Source: Brenneria nigrifluens DSM 30175 = ATCC 13028 (GTDB lineage: Bacteria > Pseudomonadota > Gammaproteobacteria > Enterobacterales > Enterobacteriaceae). Taken from it: 64,000 bases of DNA. Below, piece by piece: positions 59,947 to 64,000 of this stretch. A program made the position numbers and the translations under genes. The stretch's first letter is position 1, and each line of letters opens with the position of its first letter. Below the pieces are notes generated by a model. That model was given only the letters and a program-made list of their open reading frames with translations, had not been told where the DNA came from and searched no databases. The stretch covers positions 1,488,001 through 1,552,000 of the forward strand of contig NZ_CP034036.1 in assembly GCF_005484965.1 (NCBI RefSeq). Direction: 5' to 3'.

Positions 59947-60669
59947 ATGAGCGAGAAGGCGTTGTTGGTTATTCAGATGGGCGAGCCGCCGGAAGATATT
60001 GCGGCTCAGGTCGGGCAGCAGGGGAAATGGTTTGCCGATGCGCTGCCGGAGCGGCATGATGCGTTACGGGTGATACGCCCGGATCGCGGCGAGGCGCTGC
60101 CGACGTTTGAGCGGGTATCGGCGGCGATTATTTCCGGTTCCTGGGCGATGGTCACCGATCGGCTGGCGTGGAGCGAATATACCGCCGGCTGGGTGCGCGA
60201 AGCCTTTCACGCAGAGGTGCCGATGCTGGGCGTCTGCTACGGACATCAGCTGCTGGCGCATGCGCTGGGCGGCACGGTGGGAGACAACCCCAACGGCCCG
60301 GAATTGGGGCTTCAGACGGTAACGCTGCACCCAGCGGCGGAAAAAACGCTTTGCCTGCAACATCACCCTTCACGGTTCACCGCCTACCTTACCCACCGTC
60401 AGTCGGTGCTGGTTGCGCCGCCGGGGGCGGAGATTCTGGCCGCGTCACAGGCCGACCGCTGCCAGATAATTCGCTACAGCGATAAGGTGCTGAGCGTACA
60501 GTTCCATCCGGAATTCAATGCGCAGATCATGCTGGCCTGTTTGCGGCGTAATGAAACCCGGCTGCGCGAGCTGGGTTTTGACGTTGAGCGCATGATGCAA
60601 CTGAGCGACGAACCGCTGTGGGCGCGAAAAATCCTGCTGGATTTCGTTCAGCAGTATGCCGCCCGCTAG
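59947..60669 (+). CDS. Class I glutamine amidotransferase-like protein
   Basis: Stand-alone GATase1 domain resembling the GuaA N-terminal domain, 240 residues. The catalytic triad is visible: Cys in LGVCYGHQLLAHALGG, and His and Glu in SVQFHPEFNAQIM. No acceptor (synthetase) domain is attached, so it may be a glutaminase, a hydrolase of gamma-glutamyl compounds (as in PuuD-type proteins) or a partner of another enzyme. ATG 59947 follows AAAAGGAAG. Neighbours do not reveal its role. Confidence 0.85.
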   Translation: MSEKALLVIQMGEPPEDIAAQVGQQGKWFADALPERHDALRVIRPDRGEALPTFERVSAAIISGSWAMVTDRLAWSEYTAGWVREAFHAEVPMLGVCYGHQLLAHALGGTVGDNPNGPELGLQTVTLHPAAEKTLCLQHHPSRFTAYLTHRQSVLVAPPGAEILAASQADRCQIIRYSDKVLSVQFHPEFNAQIMLACLRRNETRLRELGFDVERMMQLSDEPLWARKILLDFVQQYAAR

Positions 60670-60765
60670 CCGCGCCGCGTTATTTCCCCCCGATCGGTAA
60701 ACTTTTTCCCGGCAGGGCTGCTTATGTATTAAGCGGCCTTATCTATCGGCACGTCTGAACAAAAT

Positions 60766-60823
60766 TACTTCTCCAACTGTTATATAAAAAAATAACCTCT
60801 CAAACCCCTGAAATAATACCTAT
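60766..60823 (+). promoter_or_regulatory. Candidate NarL heptamers before fdnG
   Basis: TACTTCT (60766-60772) and TACCTAT (60817-60823) both fit the NarL heptamer TACYYMT, in the 259-base spacer upstream of formate dehydrogenase. E. coli fdnG is nitrate-induced through NarL, so the sites make sense, but seven-base matches arise by chance. No FNR box was found. Confidence 0.3.
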
Positions 60824-60928
60824 ACTTAATGTGGTTTTTGGCTGGTGTAACCAGCGCTTTATTCCATCTTATAAAAAGAAATAAAAACTTTATTTTCAAT
60901 GTAAGCCATGTAGTGCGAGGCACTTTCC

Positions 60929-63900
60929 ATGCAGGTCAGCAGACGACAATTTTTTAGAATATGCGCGGGCGGCATGGCCGGAACCACGGTGGCGGCGCTG
61001 GGTTTTTCGCCCGCCGCCGCGCTGGCGGAAACCCGGCAATATAAGTTGTTGCGCGCCAAAGAGACGCGCAATAACTGCACCTACTGTTCGGTGGGGTGCG
61101 GCATTTTGATGTACAGCCTGGGCGATGGCGCCAAAAACGCCAAACCCTCCATTTTTCATATCGAAGGGGACCCGGACCATCCAGTGAGCCGCGGCGCATT
61201 GTGTCCGAAAGGGGCGGGACTGATTGATTATATTCATAGCGACCAGCGGCTTAAATATCCCGAATACCGCGCGCCGGGTTCGGATAAGTGGCAGCGCATC
61301 AGCTGGGCGGAGGCCTATGAGCGCATCGCCAAACTGATGAAGGCCGACCGGGACGCCAACTTTATCGAGAAAAACGACGCCGGGGCGACCGTTAACCGCT
61401 GGCTGACCACCGGCATGCTGTGCTCATCGGCGGCGAGTAATGAAACCGGAATGCTGGACTTCCGTTTTACCCGCGCGCTGGGGATGCTGGGGATCGATAC
61501 GCAGGCGCGCCTGTGCCATGCCCCGAGCGTATCGGCGCTGGCGCCCACATTCGGCCGCGGCGCTATGACAAACAACTGGGTCGATATCAGAAACGCCAAC
61601 GTGGTGCTGGTGATGGGCGGCAACCCGGCGGAGGCGCATCCGGTGGGCTTCCGCTGGGCGGTGGAAGCCAAAATCAAAAACGGCGCCAAGCTGATCGTGG
61701 TCGACCCGCGCTTTAACCGCACCGCATCGGTCGCCGATCTTTACGCCCCGATCCGCGCCGGTTCAGACATTACTTTCCTGCTGGGGGTGATTCGCTATCT
61801 GCTTGGCAACAATAAGGTGCAGATGGAGTATGTGAAGTCCTACACTAACGCCAGCCTGCTGGTGCGCGAGGACTACCGTTTCGATGACGGTATTTTCAGC
61901 GGCTACGACCCGCAGGCGCGCAAATACGATCGCGCCTCCTGGCAGTACGAACTGGATGAAAACGGCTTCGCCAAACGCGATGCCGCCCTGAGCCACCCGC
62001 GCTGCGTATGGAACCTGATGAAGCAGCACGTGGAGCGCTACACGCCGGAGGTGGTTTCCAGCATCTGCGGCACGCCGCAGGACGAGTTTCTCACCATCTG
62101 CGACATTCTGGCCTCCACCTGCGTGCCGGACCGAACGGCGACCATTCTGTATGCGCTGGGCTGGACGCAGCACACCACCGGTTCGCAGATGATCCGCGCG
62201 GCGGGGATGATCCAACTGCTGCTGGGAAATATCGGCATGATCGGCGGCGGCATCAACGCGCTGCGCGGCCACTCCAATATTCAGGGCTACACCGATCTGG
62301 GGCTGCTCTCGCTGCGCCTGCCGGGCTACATGGATCTGCCGTCGGAAAAACAGACCACCTTGCAGGACTATCTGGCGCAAATCACGCCGCAGGCGCTGCT
62401 GCCGGATCAGGTCAACTACTGGAAAAACACCCCTAAATTCTTTATCAGCCTGATGAAAAGCCTGTACGGCGATAAGGCGCGCAAAGAAAACGACTGGGGA
62501 TTCGACTGGCTGCCGAAGTGGGATCAGAGCTATGACGCGCTGAATTTCACCCAGCGCATGATCGAAGGCAAGGTCAACGGCTATATCGCCCAGGGATTTA
62601 ACCCGATAGCCGCCTTTGCCGACTCCAACAAGGCGCGCGATGCGCTGAAAAAACTGAAATTTCTGGTGATTATCGACCCGCTGGCCACCGAGACTTCGAA
62701 TTTCTGGCAAAACCACGGCGAGTTGAACGAGGTGGACCCGGCGCAAATCCAGACGGAGGTTTTCCGCCTGCCTTCAAACTGTTTTGCCGAGGAAAACGGA
62801 TCGATCGTCAATTCCGGCCGCTGGCTGCAGTGGCACTTCAGCGGCGCGGAGCCGCCGGCGGAAGCCCGGCACGACGGGGTGATTCTGGCCGGCATTTTCC
62901 TGCGCCTGCGGGAGATGTACGCCAAAGAGGGCGGCGCCAATCCTGAACCGGTGCTCAATATGGCGTGGAATTACCTCGACCCGGAAGACCCGACGCCGGA
63001 AGAGGTGGCGAAAGAGGGCAACGGCTACGCGCTGGAAGATATTTACGACGAGCAGGGCAACCTGGTGCTGAAAAAAGGCCAACTGCTGGCCGACTTTTCG
63101 CAACTGCGCGACGACGGCGCCACCGCCAGTTTCTGCTGGGTGTACACCGGCTGCTGGACCGAGCAGGGCAACCAGATGGCGCGGCGCGACAACGCCGATC
63201 CCTCCGGCCTGGGCAACACCCCCGGCTGGGCCTGGGCCTGGCCGCAAAACCGCCGCATTCTGTATAACCGCGCCTCGGCGGACGAACAGGGCAACCCCTG
63301 GGATCCGAAACGCGAACTGATTCGCTGGACCGGAGAGCGCTGGACCGGCATCGACATCCCCGACTACGGCAATGCGCCGCCCGGCAGCGGCGTGGGGCCG
63401 TTTATTTTACAGGCCGAGGGGCTGGGACGCCTGTTCGCCATCGACAAGCTCGCAGACGGTCCGTTCCCGGAACACTACGAGCCGGTGGAATCGCCGCTGG
63501 CGAAGAGTCCGCTGCACGAAAACACGCGCTTCAATCCGGCGGCCCGACTGTTTGACGCCGACCGCCGGCGTATGGGCGCCGCGGCTGAATTCCCCTATGT
63601 GGCGACCACCTACTCGATTACCGAACTGTTTCGTCACTGGACCAAACACGCGCGCCTGAACGCCATCGTCCAGCCGGAGCAGTTTGTCGAAATCGGCGAA
63701 GCGCTGGCCGGGCAGAAAGGCATCCGCGCCGGCGATATGGTGAAGCTCAGCAGCAAACGCGGCTATATCAAGGCCAAAGCGGTGGTCACCAAACGCATCC
63801 GCACGCTGATGATCGAAGGCCGGCCGGTGGAAACCATCGGCGTGCCTTGCCATTGGGGATTCGAAGGCGCCACGCAGAAAGGGTTTCTGGCCAATATTCT

Positions 63901-63976
63901 GACGCCGCACGTTGGAGATGCCAATACCCAGACGCCGGAATACAAGGCGTTCCTGGTTAATCTGGAAAAGGCGTAG
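60929..63976 (+). CDS. fdnG: Formate dehydrogenase-N alpha subunit, cysteine form
   Basis: Periplasmic molybdenum/tungsten-bis-MGD enzyme oxidising formate to CO2. Tat signal MQVSRRQFFRICAGGMAGTT; [4Fe-4S] motif CTYCSVGCGILMYSLGD...CPKG. At residue 196, where E. coli FdnG has selenocysteine encoded by TGA, codon TGC (61514-61516) gives Cys within QARLCHAPSVSALAP; the next catalytic His197 is kept. 1015 residues, the same length as FdnG. The naming fdnG versus fdoG is uncertain. The beta subunit starts 12 bases later. Confidence 0.94.
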   Translation: MQVSRRQFFRICAGGMAGTTVAALGFSPAAALAETRQYKLLRAKETRNNCTYCSVGCGILMYSLGDGAKNAKPSIFHIEGDPDHPVSRGALCPKGAGLIDYIHSDQRLKYPEYRAPGSDKWQRISWAEAYERIAKLMKADRDANFIEKNDAGATVNRWLTTGMLCSSAASNETGMLDFRFTRALGMLGIDTQARLCHAPSVSALAPTFGRGAMTNNWVDIRNANVVLVMGGNPAEAHPVGFRWAVEAKIKNGAKLIVVDPRFNRTASVADLYAPIRAGSDITFLLGVIRYLLGNNKVQMEYVKSYTNASLLVREDYRFDDGIFSGYDPQARKYDRASWQYELDENGFAKRDAALSHPRCVWNLMKQHVERYTPEVVSSICGTPQDEFLTICDILASTCVPDRTATILYALGWTQHTTGSQMIRAAGMIQLLLGNIGMIGGGINALRGHSNIQGYTDLGLLSLRLPGYMDLPSEKQTTLQDYLAQITPQALLPDQVNYWKNTPKFFISLMKSLYGDKARKENDWGFDWLPKWDQSYDALNFTQRMIEGKVNGYIAQGFNPIAAFADSNKARDALKKLKFLVIIDPLATETSNFWQNHGELNEVDPAQIQTEVFRLPSNCFAEENGSIVNSGRWLQWHFSGAEPPAEARHDGVILAGIFLRLREMYAKEGGANPEPVLNMAWNYLDPEDPTPEEVAKEGNGYALEDIYDEQGNLVLKKGQLLADFSQLRDDGATASFCWVYTGCWTEQGNQMARRDNADPSGLGNTPGWAWAWPQNRRILYNRASADEQGNPWDPKRELIRWTGERWTGIDIPDYGNAPPGSGVGPFILQAEGLGRLFAIDKLADGPFPEHYEPVESPLAKSPLHENTRFNPAARLFDADRRRMGAAAEFPYVATTYSITELFRHWTKHARLNAIVQPEQFVEIGEALAGQKGIRAGDMVKLSSKRGYIKAKAVVTKRIRTLMIEGRPVETIGVPCHWGFEGATQKGFLANILTPHVGDANTQTPEYKAFLVNLEKA

Positions 63977-63988
63977 CGGAGAGCGATT

Positions 63989-64000
63989 ATGGCCATGCAA
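63989..64000 (+). CDS. fdnH: Start of formate dehydrogenase beta subunit (truncated by window)
   Basis: ATG at 63989 reads Met-Ala-Met-Gln before the window ends. GGAGAG at 63978-63983 is a good ribosome site, and the beta (iron-sulfur) subunit normally follows alpha directly and begins Met-Ala. Only four codons are seen, so identity rests on context. Confidence 0.6.

Overview
The window is a stretch of about 55% GC chromosome from a member of the Enterobacterales. Gene order (hisQMP-yfcH-folX-yfcG, yfcE-yfcD, ackA-pta/yfbV-yfbU-hxpA-yfbS-yfbR-alaA-lrhA-nuoA..N-elaB) follows the E. coli 51-52 minute region closely. The LrhA protein reads like the HexA/PecT version of soft-rot bacteria, so Pectobacteriaceae (Brenneria, Pectobacterium, Dickeya or a relative) is my best guess. 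That assignment is inference from gene order and protein similarity, not from a marker gene.

Bases 1-9540 hold the tail of the histidine/basic amino acid ABC transporter and the yfc genes. A compact ethanolamine operon (permease eat and ammonia-lyase eutBC), with a near-perfect sigma-54 promoter, sits inside the yfc cluster. Bases 9716-12993 hold a PTS transporter of the ascorbate (UlaABC) type without catabolic genes, divergent from a LacI-family regulator with three operators between them; the EIIA gene appears to have lost one base near its start. Bases 13070-24202 are core: pta-ackA, yfbV, yfbU, hxpA, yfbS, yfbR, alaA and lrhA. Bases 24847-39971 are the complete 13-gene nuo operon for respiratory complex I, closed by a textbook terminator, followed by elaB, a GNAT acetyltransferase and ybiT.

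Bases 43653-56310 are a self-contained hydrogenase-2 module: hybOABCDE, then hypA(hybF), hypB, hybG, hypD, hypE and hypF, so structural subunits and [NiFe] maturation are encoded together. A perfect FNR box precedes hybO at the class II position. Very AT-rich DNA flanks the module on both sides. Between hypE and hypF lie a Tn5-type transposon end and a highly structured stretch that may be a small RNA. Bases 56763-59210 encode anaerobic haem breakdown (ChuW/HutW, HutX, ChuY) behind a promoter overlapped by a Fur-box-like sequence. The window ends in formate dehydrogenase-N: the alpha subunit carries Cys at residue 196, where E. coli FdnG has selenocysteine, and the beta subunit gene is just beginning.

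Physiologically, much of the right half is anaerobic or respiratory electron transfer: NADH (nuo), hydrogen (hyb) and formate (fdn) all feed the quinone pool, and acetate overflow (pta-ackA) and oxygen-independent haem iron recovery fit the same lifestyle. No tRNA, rRNA or CRISPR array was seen. A dispersed palindromic repeat occurs twice in intergenic DNA (about 18.77 kb and 40.03 kb) with compensating stem changes.
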